Part shown: positions 12,531 through 23,252 of the stretch, one piece after another | Layout: each line of letters opens with the position of its first letter | Numbering within the stretch: position 1 is the stretch's first letter | Assembly: GCA_025403435.1 (NCBI GenBank) | Contig: CM046343.1 | Location: 28,069,742 to 28,133,741 of the forward strand | Origin: Artocarpus heterophyllus | Taxonomy: Eukaryota > Streptophyta > Magnoliopsida > Rosales > Moraceae | Length of the DNA: 64,000 nt | Direction of reading: 5' to 3' | Position numbers and translations under genes: made by a program | Notes under the pieces: model-generated | What the model was told of the DNA's origin: nothing | What the model saw: only the letters and a program-made list of their open reading frames with translations | Database searches by the model: none

Positions 12531-12800
12531 GTAAGTTGCCCACGTCGTGGATGCGCACATTAGGCCTTTAACCCTCTAATGACGCTTCATGAGAGTTACA
12601 CCATTTACCCAAGCTTTTCTGGGGTGATGATTTGCACCCTTCATGAGAGATACCTCCTTCATGAGAGATACCTTAGGATGAGAGATACCTTAGGATAGGT
12701 CAAATTGACCACGTTGTAGATGCACACGTTAAGCCTTTAACCTTCTAGGATGATGATTTGCAGCCTTCATGAGAGAGCCCCTTAAATACACCATTTACCT
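12531..12800. repeat. Short tandem repeat with TTCATGAGAGATACCT units
   Basis: TTCATGAGAG recurs five times, several times as CTTCATGAGAGATACCT, inside a larger duplication. The larger unit (CACGTCGTGGATGC...CCTTTAACCCTCTA and CACGTTGTAGATGC...CCTTTAACCTTCTA) appears twice, about 170 bp apart. No coding frame is associated with it. Confidence 0.6.
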
Positions 12801-13060
12801 AAGCTTAAAAGTGCAATCACATATAAACCACACAATGCTTTAATATCAAAGCAATATGGGACTTTCGTTTTCAAGCATCCTTTCCAATAAAATCCTATTT
12901 CAATAGGCTCATTTTAAGCATCAATTTCTCATTCACTTGATTATCATTTTGAGCGTATAAATACACGATTTCGCTTTCCTCGCGACAAATAACGCAAATT
13001 TGTCAAAACCCGTCATTTTCACAAAGTGGATCCCACTCAAAATCGTGCCTCAAAATGGCT

Positions 13061-13560
13061 TCTCAAAATGGTTAACAAACTATTTTTTCTAGCAACAATA
13101 AATTAGTTTTAACTTTTAGTTCTAACTGAATTATCAAACACACTCAATAACGAGTCAAGGACCATTTATAAGTGTTTTTTTTTTCCTTAATAGGCCGTTT
13201 GGCAAGTTGTCAAATGCGCTCACCAACAAGTCAAGGACCATTTAAAATAAATCGGTTCTAATATTTGATTCTAACTGAATTGTCAAACGTACTAAATAAC
13301 TTTTGATTCTAATTAAATTGTCAAACGCACTCAACAATAAGTCAAGGACCATTTATAAGATTTTTTTTTTTTAATAGGCCATTTGACAAGTTGGTTAGAA
13401 CCAAAGTTTTAAGTTTGATTACTATAACATAGAAGAGCTTTACACTCTAACAAATTTTACATTATAATTAATTAAAATCAATTAGTTTAACTAATATTTT
13501 AAACACATGCTAATAAAAATAAAAATAAAATAAAAATAAAACCTTAGCATAACTTTTAAA
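13061..13560. repeat. MITE cluster upstream of the O-fucosyltransferase-like gene
   Basis: A unit containing AGTCAAGGACCATTTATAA occurs three times (about 13147, 13228 and 13338), alternating with TAATAGGCCGTTTGGCAAG and TAATAGGCCATTTGACAAG. The right part (13385-13500) contains the reverse form of the TAAAGCTCTCATATG family (AGAGCTTTACACTCTAAC). It looks like several nested or tandemly duplicated MITE fragments in the proximal promoter. Confidence 0.5.
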
Positions 13561-13652
13561 TTTGCCTGTTTCTCTTCCAGCCTTCTTTCTTTTTCTCTAA
13601 CTTCCCAGTGACCAGCATAAAACGGCAAAACGAGAGATTTCATTTCAGAGCC

Positions 13653-15988
13653 ATGAATCTCTTCAACGCAAACAGATCAACGACCACCAGACCATGGCCC
13701 ACAAAAAGATCATCATCATCATCACAGAGATCCCCACTCCTTTTCCTCACCCTCCTCTTCTGCGTCCTCATCTTCTTCCTCTACTACCAATCTCTCACTC
13801 CCACTTCCCTTTCTCTCTCCTCCCTCTCTTCCTCCAAACCCCATTCCCAATGTCCATTCCGGCTACAACGAGAAAAGTTCCTCTGGTACGCTCCCCACAG
13901 TGGGTTCAGCAACCAGCTCTCCGAGTTCAAGAACGCCCTTTTGATGGCCGCGATTTTGAACCGGACCTTGATCGTTCCTCCGATCTTGGACCACCACGCC
14001 GTTGCTCTCGGAAGCTGCCCCAAGTTTAGGGTTTTGGGTCCCACCGAGATTCGGCTTTCGGTTTGGAATCACGTCATTGAGCTCATTCGCAGTGGGCGGT
14101 ATGTTTTTTAGGGATTTGGTCATGTGATTAAAATGTGGGTTTTATTGGGTTTCTTTGTTTTTTTTTTTTGATAATTGCAATAATGTGTAGTTTTAACTTA
14201 ATTCATTATTTGCTGGGATTGGAAATTGAAATGTAAGATTAATTGGGTTTTTTTCCCCACTTGTTCTTGCAAATGTGACACCAATGTGTAGTATTTTCTT
14301 CAGAATGATATTTTGTTGGAGGGAAAAGTAAAGGAATTAGAGTATATTCTTTTTGGGTTTTTGTTTTGTGGGTTTCAAGTCAGTAGCAAATTCTCAACTT
14401 GCAAGCTTCAGAAATTAGATAGACTATAGCATACGAGAACTTTATATTATAGCAACTTTGAAAACTAACTGAAAATCTTGGTTTAAAAACTGTAGCATAT
14501 GAGAGCTTAAATTGCAGCAATATTTTGCTTTTTATTATTGTTGCTGAGAACTTTATATTGTTTGCTGGTTCGAACTATTCCAACCGAGATGCAAACAGAG
14601 GCTATAACTTCACAAACTAGCTGGTTTCTTCACTTCTATTTTGTGTTTTCTGTTTTCTTCAGAAGTGAAATGTAAGGTGGAAATCGTATCTATACCACTT
14701 TGTGTTCACTCCTAACTCTAAAAAGAAGAATGTGGAAAATAAAAGTATTGCAAAGCAAGAACTTAAGTTCTTCCTTTACTGCATGAATTTTCATTTGATT
14801 TTTTAGCTCAATTATTGAATTTCGTGAATGCTAGACTTCTGTGCAGTTTCATGTTTATCAGACGGTTGTAAAGTTTATGTTTTTGCCATTGTTTTTCTCT
14901 CTTCCTTCAGGTATGTCTCCATGGCTGATATCGTTGATATTTCGTCATTAGTTTCTTCCTCCTTTATCAAAGCAATAGATTTTAGGGTGTTTGCTTCCCA
15001 ATGGTGCAATTTTAAGTTAGAGGGCATTTGTGCCAATGAATTGAATAAGCAATCCTCTTTGCTTGAAAGCGTAAAACAATGTGGATCTTTACTATCTGGG
15101 TTTGACAGTAGTGTAAGTAAGTGTTTATATACCGTGGATGAGGACTGCAGAACTACGGTTTGGACATACAAAAATGGTAATGAAGATGGTACATTGGACT
15201 TTTTCCAGCCCGATGAACAGCTCAAAGAGAAAAAGAAAATTTCATATGTTAGAAGAAGACGAGATGTGTATAAGAATCTTGGACCTGGTTCTGAAGCTGA
15301 CTCAGCTGCATTGCTGGCATTTGGGAGCCTTTTCACTGGTCCTTACAAAGGTTCGGAGTTATACATTGATATCCGTGAATCTCCAAGAGATCAAAGAATA
15401 CAGAAATTGATTGACAAAATTAAGTTTCTTCCATTTGTCCCTGAAATTATTAAAGCAGGAAAAAGGTTTGCTCATGAGACCATACGAGCTCCATTTCTTT
15501 GTGCACAGCTTAGATTATTAGATGGGCAATTTAAGAACCATTGGAAAACTACTTTCCTGGGGTTAAAGCAGAAAATCAAATCTTTGGGACAGAGTACTCG
15601 TCCCATACATATTTTCGTGATGACTGATCTTCCTGAGGCGAATTGGACTGGAAGTTACTTGGGAGATTTGGCTGGGGATTCTCATCAGTTTAAACTCTAT
15701 TTTTTGAAAGAAACAGATGAGTTGGTTATGCAAACAGCAAGAGGACTTGTGGATGCAAATCATGGTATGAATTTTGGGCTTCTGCCGAAAAGTAGTGAGC
15801 GAGATGGTAAGATTAAGAAGCATTGTCATCCATCAACACTAGCAGATGTACTGCTATACATAGAGGAATCTGTTTGCAGCTGTGCCTCCCTTGGATTTGT
15901 CGGGACTTCGGGTTCAACTATAGCTGAAAGCATAGAGTTCATGAGAAAGTTTGGGGTGTGTTCAAGTTCGACTCAGACTGCATTGTGA
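13653..15988 (+). CDS. Plant O-fucosyltransferase-like protein, type II membrane anchored
   Basis: Two exons, 13653-14098 and 14911-15988, join in phase across a GT-AG intron (a CGG codon is split) to give 507 residues. An N-terminal Ser/Arg-rich cytosolic tail is followed by one hydrophobic segment at about residues 28-46 (PLLFLTLLFCVLIFFLYYQ), as in Golgi type II glycosyltransferases. From about residue 82 there is HSGFSNQLSEFKNALLMAA, then ILNRTLIVPPILDHH, like the N-terminal glycan-transferase motif of plant O-FucT proteins. Near the C-terminus are FVMTDLP and the motif GTSGSTIAESIE. The frame is open further upstream, but 13608 is GTG, so 13653 is the first usable ATG. Arabidopsis relatives include proteins annotated as O-fucosyltransferase family and the SUB1 group; I cannot decide which is orthologous. 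The acceptor and sugar donor are not shown by the sequence. Confidence 0.88.
14400..14560. repeat. Decayed MITE inside the gene 2 intron
   Basis: The intron holds TATAGCATACGAGAACTTTA and TGTAGCATATGAGAGCTTAA, which are reverse-type copies of the core shared with the intact element at 53762-53939. It lies wholly within the intron 14099-14910 and should not affect the coding sequence. Confidence 0.5.
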
Positions 15989-17190
15989 CAAATTTATGCC
16001 TTTTGACATGACAAATGGATTCAACTGAAGGGCGTTTCAGTCTCGCAGACTGGTTTGTAAGCACGTTTGGAGAGACTCCCATCTTTTATCTGCTCAATCT
16101 CGAACATTCTTGATCTTCTTCCACTTGACGTTGAATCGGCTCATGACACCAAAATTCTTTTGATGCTTCTGCCAGAATATGTGTGCCAGAATATGTGTGT
16201 ATATTCATTTGTCAAAGACAAAACAATGCATTTTAAGGGAAGTAGTTTTTACAAACGACGTTGAGATCTGGTTGCAGCCCTTCACTGGTAAACTTTCTCT
16301 TACGCTCGCTTGAAGACTCTAAGGGTTTCTTCTCGGTGAGGATCCAAGAACATCTACATTCGTTGTCTTCTCTTTTGGTAGTTTAGACCAACTTGATTTT
16401 TTAACATATCAAGTGTATGTTCTAATTAATAGATATGGGGTAGTTCTCTTGTATGTTTCTTTGTTTGTAACATCCTTGAACTTTTCAAGTCGTGTGGGGT
16501 TGGTGGTTGGTAGGCTCTTTTGATAAGATATATTACAAAAAAGTATCAGAAAACTAGTCAACGTGCAAACAAATATATATATTTATTTATTCCTTATCTT
16601 GTCTATCATATCACGTGTGCTATTAAATACGGTCATTGAGAATTGATGTGTGCTGCCACCATTTGTAGTTTTAAACTATATATTGACCAACTTTTGCTGC
16701 TATTTTGCTTTAATCGTATCAGCCTTAATCAAAATTTCACTGATAAAAATGTCTTCCAAAAAAATTACTGATAAAATTATTTGAGAATTCTTCTATTGCT
16801 ATTCTACTAATTAAAGTCAAGAGTTCTATATTTCAACACTCTCTGGCCGCAACTTGTGAGTTTCAAAGCCTTATAACATCTGAGAGATTTTGCATTATTT
16901 ATTGTTAGAATTTTAGAGCTTAAACCATTTGCCCTCACCTTTTTTTTTTAATCTTTTTTTGGTTGGCTGAAAATGCAAGTAACCAGTGTAGGCCAAAATA
17001 TCACTATTAGAAAATGGTCCATATTCTCTAAAACAAGCTTGTTATTCCTCATGTCTACATAGTCCAAGTCAGTATTCCAAGTCAATAGCACCTAAGCTAA
17101 AAGTTTCAATTAACTCTTTTAAGTTTTTTAAAAAGCATTGAATGAACCACAACAACATAATACCGTTAGCTCAAAAGCATCTTTAGCTTC
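15989..17190. other. 3' UTR of gene 2, then intergenic DNA
   Basis: The first 400-500 bases are relatively balanced in composition and probably include the 3' UTR. Beyond that the sequence is AT-rich without a coding frame, and I recognise no repeat family. Confidence 0.4.
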
Positions 17191-17201
17191 TTTATGAAAT
17201 A

Positions 17202-17603
17202 TTAATCAGCTTTTGGCTCGACCTTGGAGCTTGGAAGTGGAAATTTCTTAGCAAAGTAATGACAATAGAGATCCCCACAGGGAAGGTAAAGCGGGTGAAA
17301 CAACACAAGACACGACCAAGTCCCTGCCTGCGCGAAGGACAACTGAGATGGCCCTTCCGCACCAATGCCCTGGCAACGATCAAGGACGATCATTTGTCCC
17401 ATTTTCTCAGCCCACAATTTCATAAGCGCCTTCCCTTCATCATCCCACCAACCCTGATCTTCACGTGAACATCTTCGGCTTAGCCATCCCATGACATCCA
17501 AATCATCCGGAGTTACCACGCAAGTAACTGTCATTTGGCACCTCACCAAACGAAGGAGAAAGGTGGAGGCGCAGGCTTGGAGTGGAAGAAGTGGGGCAGG
17601 CAA
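17202..17603 (-). other. Unidentified GC-richer ORF (133 codons)
   Basis: This minus-strand frame lies in a segment (about 17200-17620) clearly richer in G and C than its surroundings. The middle of the product looks protein-like rather than low-complexity, including TPDDLDVMGWLSRRC and WWDDEGKALMKLWAEKMGQM. I do not recognise a domain. It could be an exon of a small gene, a gene fragment captured by a transposon, or chance. No convincing splice partners or promoter were seen. Confidence 0.2.
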
Positions 17604-18960
17604 AAGTTTTGTATGACGGAAACTCTATAAATACGGGTTAAAGAGGTTAAAGAAGGGATCCAAAAAATTGTATCTTGAGTCCTTACTCTGTCGGATTGTT
17701 TAAAGACATATTGAGCGAGGGCTTGAGTTTGTATTCAAAGTTCAAAAAAATTAGTGCATTGGAGTCGGCATGCGTAGATTATTTTGATCCGAACTAGTTT
17801 ATATTCCTGGCGTCTTTTGTTTTGCTTTGTGATTATGTTTGCATTTAACACAATTATTGCTCGGGCCTTTCTCCTCCTCCCGACTGAGCAGTAGTTCCCC
17901 ACGGCTGACAGATAGGAGTTTATGTTAGGCCGAAAAAAAACACACACCCCACCCCAACAACAAAACCCCAAACTGGGATTTTTCTTTCCTTATCTATGTG
18001 CGCATTGCATTAGCACTGACAGAAAAGAGGTTGGCTTTACTGAACAAGAAGAAGGGGCAGGTCGGAACTTCTTGGACTCCCACCCGTTTCCCAAGAAGGG
18101 GTTCGCAAGGGAGGAATTGGGCAACCGGATTTCATTGATTAGGCAAAGCAAAAAAGAAGAAAATGCCTTCTTCTTTTTTTTTTTTAAAAAAAAAGAAGGG
18201 GAATTTTTCCCCTCCATCTGAGTCGGCCTGTCATTCCTTGAAGATGAATGAGACAAGGGCCGACCTTACTCCTAGTTCCACTTAAGCCAGCCTGCCATTC
18301 TAGGGAGGAATGGGATAAGGGCCAACTTTATAGTTGATTCATTAAATCTCGGTTTTATTTAATTCATTATTAGAGTATTTAGCATTATTATTTTCAACCA
18401 AAACTTTTAGTTGTTATAGTGTAAATCCCTCACATGTTACAATGTCAAGAAAAAATATTTTTGATTAAAATTAGTTCAAAACTAATGCTCCTAAATATCC
18501 TATTTGTCTTGGTTTTATTTACTTGCACATTATTATGAGGTAGGTAGATTTTAACCGTAAACAAAGCTAGGTATTGGTTTACATGTCTTTCAACTATCTT
18601 ACTTTTATTTCAAGCAAAAGCAAAATCTTGTATAAGAATAAGAGAAAGTTTATGGTAGGGATTATTGTTTTAGCCGTTAAATTAACATTTTAATGATTTG
18701 ATATATGATTGAAAACAGTTATACATGGTTTTCAAAAAAAAAAAAGAAAATAGTTATGCATTGTGTGCTATCAAATTAATCCAATGGTTAAAGCAATAGT
18801 CTTTACTTTATATCATAAGTATTCCATAGGAAAATAGAGAATTTGCTTCCTCGTTAGTCTTGTGAGTGTCATTGTTCAAAAATCTTAGTCAATATACAAA
18901 AATCTTAACAAAATAACTTAGATTTCTTTAATAAAAGAGCAAGTTAAAAATTTTACGTCA
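17604..18960. other. Intergenic DNA with short duplications
   Basis: No gene is supported. At 18222-18330 two related units of about 70 bp each carry a CATTC...GAATG...AAGGGCC pattern (GGCCTGTCATTCC and AGCCTGCCATTCT). A decayed member of the TAAAGCTCTCATATG MITE family lies at about 18395-18480. The remainder is AT-rich. Confidence 0.45.
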
Positions 18961-19930
18961 CAAAACACAGATTCAGTGTATCAAAATGATATTTTTAAAA
19001 ACTATAGGGTACTATTAAAACAACAAAGTAACAAAGTGATGTTTTCTCTAAGTTGCCCCCTTTTCTCCCCTAAAGTCGAAGCCCGACGATGGCTTGGGGT
19101 TGATTGTCGGTGCTTTGGCTTAGGGGAGGGGGAGGGGCCTCGGTTCAATTGTGGTTTTGTCTTTGTCTTGATGTGTGTTGGAGGAGCGATTTAAGGCAAG
19201 GGAAGTTCGATGGTGGTCAACGGGCTAAATGGGAGTAGATCAACGATGTTCATGGTGGAGTCGAGGCAAGGATGGAAAGTTGGAGAATTTGGGGATTCCG
19301 TTAGTCTGTGGCGTGGTTTTTGGTTCTTTGACCAATTTTTAAATTAGATCTTGGTGGGGCGAGGTGGAGGGCCTGCGGTGGCTAACTAGGCGGGGTTTTA
19401 GAGGCGCCTAGAAGGACGCCGATAGGGGGTTTGGGCCCAAGGGATGGAACGAGCTCTTTGGTGGGGCCTCATCAGGGGAGGCGTGGGGTCGTCGTGGTCG
19501 TTACCACTAGTCTGGGCTGCTTTATCAGCTCAGCATTGGGATGGGATGAGATTTGGGGATGGGTTTTTGGCTTCGGGGAAAGTGGTGGAGGGTGAGGGGT
19601 TGTCGAGTACTGTGGTGGTCAATGGATTTTGTCCATCCTGGTGTAGCGACTCTTTGAGCTGGCATAGCGGCTACGGTGGTAATGGATGGTAGCAGTGTGG
19701 GTTTCCAAGCTTTGTGACTATGGTTCTTGTGGGATCTTCTTGCTTATTTGTGTCTTAATAAAAGTAGCTTTTTTGCTTTGTAGGCATTCAATGCCGTCAT
19801 GATTTAGTTTTCAATTTGTAATAACAAAGGTAGTCTTTTCAACTTCAGTTTTAGTTTGTTTGTCTCCTCAACTTATTATTAGTGGAAGGTGTTTAGAGGT
19901 TTGACTAGACCTTAGTCTAGACCATATTGT
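18961..19930 (+). other. G-rich segment of unknown origin, possibly a retroelement relic
   Basis: From about 19060 to 19700 the + strand is strongly G-rich (TTAGGGGAGGGGGAGGGG, repeated GGTGG runs), in sharp contrast with its AT-rich flanks. No long ORF or recognisable domain is present. The T-rich 3' part with TTAATAAAAGTAGC could be the tail of a non-LTR element or an old LTR. This is only a compositional call. Confidence 0.25.
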
Positions 19931-21432
19931 TGTTCCCTACTAAGGAAAAAATCAAAATCAACTAGTTTAATTCATCGACTGTTGTGGTACCTTGTAACGA
20001 GCCTTTCCATACGAATCTTATTGTTTAGTGCAACAAGAAAGCGTGAAGAGATAAAGGTGTTAGAAAATTAGCGTTACTACTTTCTTTCTTCAAAATAATA
20101 CTGTTAGCAAACAACTAACAGCTTTGGGAAAATAAAGGTTCTAACCAATGAAATAAATATAACTTCCAAAAACATAAATTTTATTTAGACATACTTACAA
20201 TATCATACAGATACTATTATACAGGTACTGTTGTTCTTCAACTTTTGAATTCTATGAGTAAAATTTCTGAAATCTAGAAATACAATAATTTGAGTGTTTT
20301 TTCTTTTCTTTCTTTCTTGCTTTTCTTCAAATTTTTTTTTCCACTCGCTTTCTCTCTTCGTTGCCAAAACAAAGAAAATCTAACCCTATTTATAGACTTG
20401 AAAACAGAATCTTGCTCTGGAATTGAAACACAATTTTACAAAGATACGACATGTGGTTCTCTTTTTCAGATTCCCACTTTGACAGACATGTGAAGAAATT
20501 CTTTACTCTACTTAGTTCGATACAACACATGGATGGCCGCTTTGGGTCTCAACACTTAATTTTATCTCTGTGCTGTTTTTGTCCTTATTAGTGGACCCCA
20601 TCATTGGTCAAATCAAAAAGTGTGTTTAGCAGTTAGTGATTTATACTATTTTTTTAGTTATAAACATAATAAAACTCTTACATGTTACAATAATTATAAA
20701 AAAATCACTGCAATATAAAGCTCTCACATATTAGAGTAAAAACAATTCAAATCAATAGTTTTCATTACCCTCTCCGACACCTTAAAATTCTCTTAAGATG
20801 AGTCATAAATGACTAAGTTTGTAATATTTTATTATCAATGAAGTTTGCATTACAATAATAATAATGATAATAACCAAAAAATAAAAGCAAAATCTTGCTT
20901 TGTTTAAAAAAAAAAAAATCATAAATCTAGCTTTCCTTTATAATGAAACTATCGGTCGGAAGGAAAAAGGGCAAAAGAGCAATGCCCTTCGTTGAAACCC
21001 ACCCACACCCCTTTGCTTTGGATTATTCAGCGGTCGGCAGGCGACCTTGCGCCAAAGTCAATCACGGATACCATGTATCCTTTCGTTTTTTTAATTTTTA
21101 TTTTTCCCGTTAAACATCCTTTTCACCTGGCTACACCGTACACCATACCACAAATTGTATTTATTTATTTTGGCTCGCCTAGCTACCAAAAAATATGTAT
21201 TGATTTTTAAATGTAATGCGATGTTAATTTCTGTAATTAATATACACTTGAAGTTTTCTGCAAATATATACATACATACATATGAGTTGATCGATGTTCA
21301 GAAAAAGTGTAGTGCCAATACAATTTCTTTACCATATATTCTATGGAGAGTTATACGATAGGATTTTAAAAAATAACATACAGATCGGTTCATGTCTGTC
21401 GGTTATTGATCTATTTTGTATTTTTTTCGAGG
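19931..21432. other. AT-rich intergenic DNA
   Basis: No gene is visible. A decayed MITE relative with TATAAAGCTCTCACATATTA lies at about 20620-20770. The small ORFs are not supported by composition or similarity. Confidence 0.45.
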
Positions 21433-21913
21433 GTTATTAACACTAATGACCCTTAAATTTTAGAATCTCTTTCAGTTTGCTCATTGAATTTTAAAAATTA
21501 TGACTTTGCCTTCTGAACTTTCAAAATTCCTTACTTTGCTCTTTGAATATTAAAAATCACCACTTTGTCCCTTGACTTTCAAAGCTCCTCGCTTTACCTT
21601 ATGAATCTTTGATTTTTCGTTCAAAATAGATGAAATTAAACCTACATGATCCTTACATGGATTACCTGTAAGGGCGAAAATAAAATTTTATCACTCCTAA
21701 GTGAGCGTAATTCTGTTTATTTAAACGAAAAATCGAAAGTTACAAAGAATAAAGTAAAGAGATCTAAAAGTTCACGGACAAAGTGGTGATTTTTAAAGTT
21801 TAGAGAACAAAATAAGGGGTTTTGAAAGTTTAAGGGTTAAAATGATGATTTTTAAAGTTCAAGAGGCTAAATAAAAGAGATCTTAATGTTTAGAAATTAT
21901 TGGTATTAATAAC
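21433..21913. mobile_element. Fold-back element with long inverted arms (481 bp)
   Basis: The left end GTTATTAACACTAATGACC is mirrored by the right end TTATTGGTATTAATAAC. The arms keep pairing for about 200 bases each: AAAAATCACCACTTTGTCC on the left faces GACAAAGTGGTGATTTTTAA on the right, and AATCTTTGATTTTTCGTT faces AACGAAAAATCGAAAGTT. The central spacer is short. The flanks are T-rich (TTTTTTTCGA and TTTTTTTAAT), so a target duplication is suggested but not clean. The class is unsettled; fold-back MULE-like MITEs are one option. Confidence 0.7.
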
Positions 21914-22435
21914 TTTTTTTAATATGATTTTGACTGAATTTAAGGGTTAGATTTAGAGAACCCATAGTATACGGCTAGACTATGACAAATAGTTTAAATT
22001 CTAAAAATTTATTAGGGTTGCTGGCGGGCTGAAAAATCACCTACTGCTTCAAGAACTAATTTTCCATGCTCAAGTCAAAAAGAGATTCTATTTTTTTTTT
22101 CAGGAAAAAGAGATTCTAAAGTTTAGAGACAAAGAAAAATATATCTTCTTTTTTTTTTCGCTTTCCAATTTTTTTGCTCAAGAATGGCGGAAATTTTTGG
22201 GTTCAATTTTAATATTGACCATTGATTCATAATTGTCCGGTCTTAGCCATTAAATTAAATCCAAAATCACAGTATTTGATTTGATGATTCTTTTTCTTAG
22301 CGAGCCTCACAATCTATGGTACCACTTTGTGTGTTCTACCAATCCATGCACTCTTCACTAATGCTTTAATTGGTATGAATGAAAAGTGAAGGAAAAGAAA
22401 ACATTGCAAGGATTTTGGGATGGAAATTGATATAA
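21914..22435. other. AT-rich intergenic DNA
   Basis: I see no gene, no clear repeat boundary and no recognised motif here. The sequence leads into the MITE beginning at 22436. Confidence 0.4.
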
Positions 22436-22870
22436 TGGGGTGTTTGGTAGAAAAGAAATTAGAATGGAAAGAAAAAATGTGTGGAAGAAATAGCATGTGG
22501 GTCCCACTAAAATTGATCTCTCCAAATATGGATGAATTTTGCGAGGGAAAAGCTTGACAACAACGCAAAGAAAGTGAAGTTACCAATTTGTCCTTCTTTT
22601 CCATCAAAATTCAAACAAAAATTTTGGACACCAAATTAGGGAAATAGCTAAATAATATTTGGGCTAAACGGTAATTATATTAATAGTAGTTTTTCCATTC
22701 CTTTGGATTTTCTTGCAATACCAAACAAAAGAAGTTAAAATCATTTTCCTTCCACCTTCACATACCAAACAAGTAAAGAGAAAATCAAAATCTGTCATTT
22801 TCCTATAATTTTCTTTCCTTCATAGTTTTCTCTTAATTCCTATTCTCTTTCCTTTTTACCAAACAGAGCA
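22436..22870. mobile_element. Tourist-like MITE (435 bp)
   Basis: The ends TGGGGTGTTTGGTAGAAAAG and CTTTTTACCAAACAGAGCA form imperfect terminal inverted repeats. They are flanked by TAA on both sides (22433-22435 and 22871-22873), the 3-bp target typical of PIF/Harbinger elements. The interior has no transposase. The superfamily call rests on the ends and the TAA duplication only. Confidence 0.6.
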
Positions 22871-23247
22871 TAAGGTTTTGCACGCTCCATCGACACTTTA
22901 AGCATAACATCACTTGCTCTGCTTGAGAATGTCGATAGAACTTTTAGTTTTAACTACTACAGTATAAAACTCTTTCATGTTACAATGTAAAGCTCTTATA
23001 AACTACAGTGTTTTTGTTGTAATTTATTAGTTTTAACTACGTTTCTAAACACACTCATTTTTTTTACATCCTTTTTAAATATTCAAAACGAAGTTGTTTT
23101 TATAAATGATTAAATTTAAGAAAAGCTTATTTAACCTGACGAGACTAGGGCCTACCCTATCTGTGGTGGGCTCTACAGTTCATGAGAAAACTTTGTTGGA
23201 CTCAACAGTATTCAATAGTGATACTCAAACAGTCTATTTGGCAATTA
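22871..23247. repeat. Decayed MITE-family relative and spacer
   Basis: At about 22935-23060 the core recurs twice (TATAAAACTCTTTCATGTTA and TGTAAAGCTCTTATAAACTA), as in the intact element at 53762. The remainder is spacer up to the target site of the next LTR insertion. Confidence 0.5.
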
Positions 23248-23252
23248 CAGTC

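Noticed and set aside
13608..13652. Upstream extension of the O-fucosyltransferase-like frame
   Set aside because: The frame opens with GTG, not ATG. The first ATG is 13653 and the added residues are not needed for the family N-terminus.
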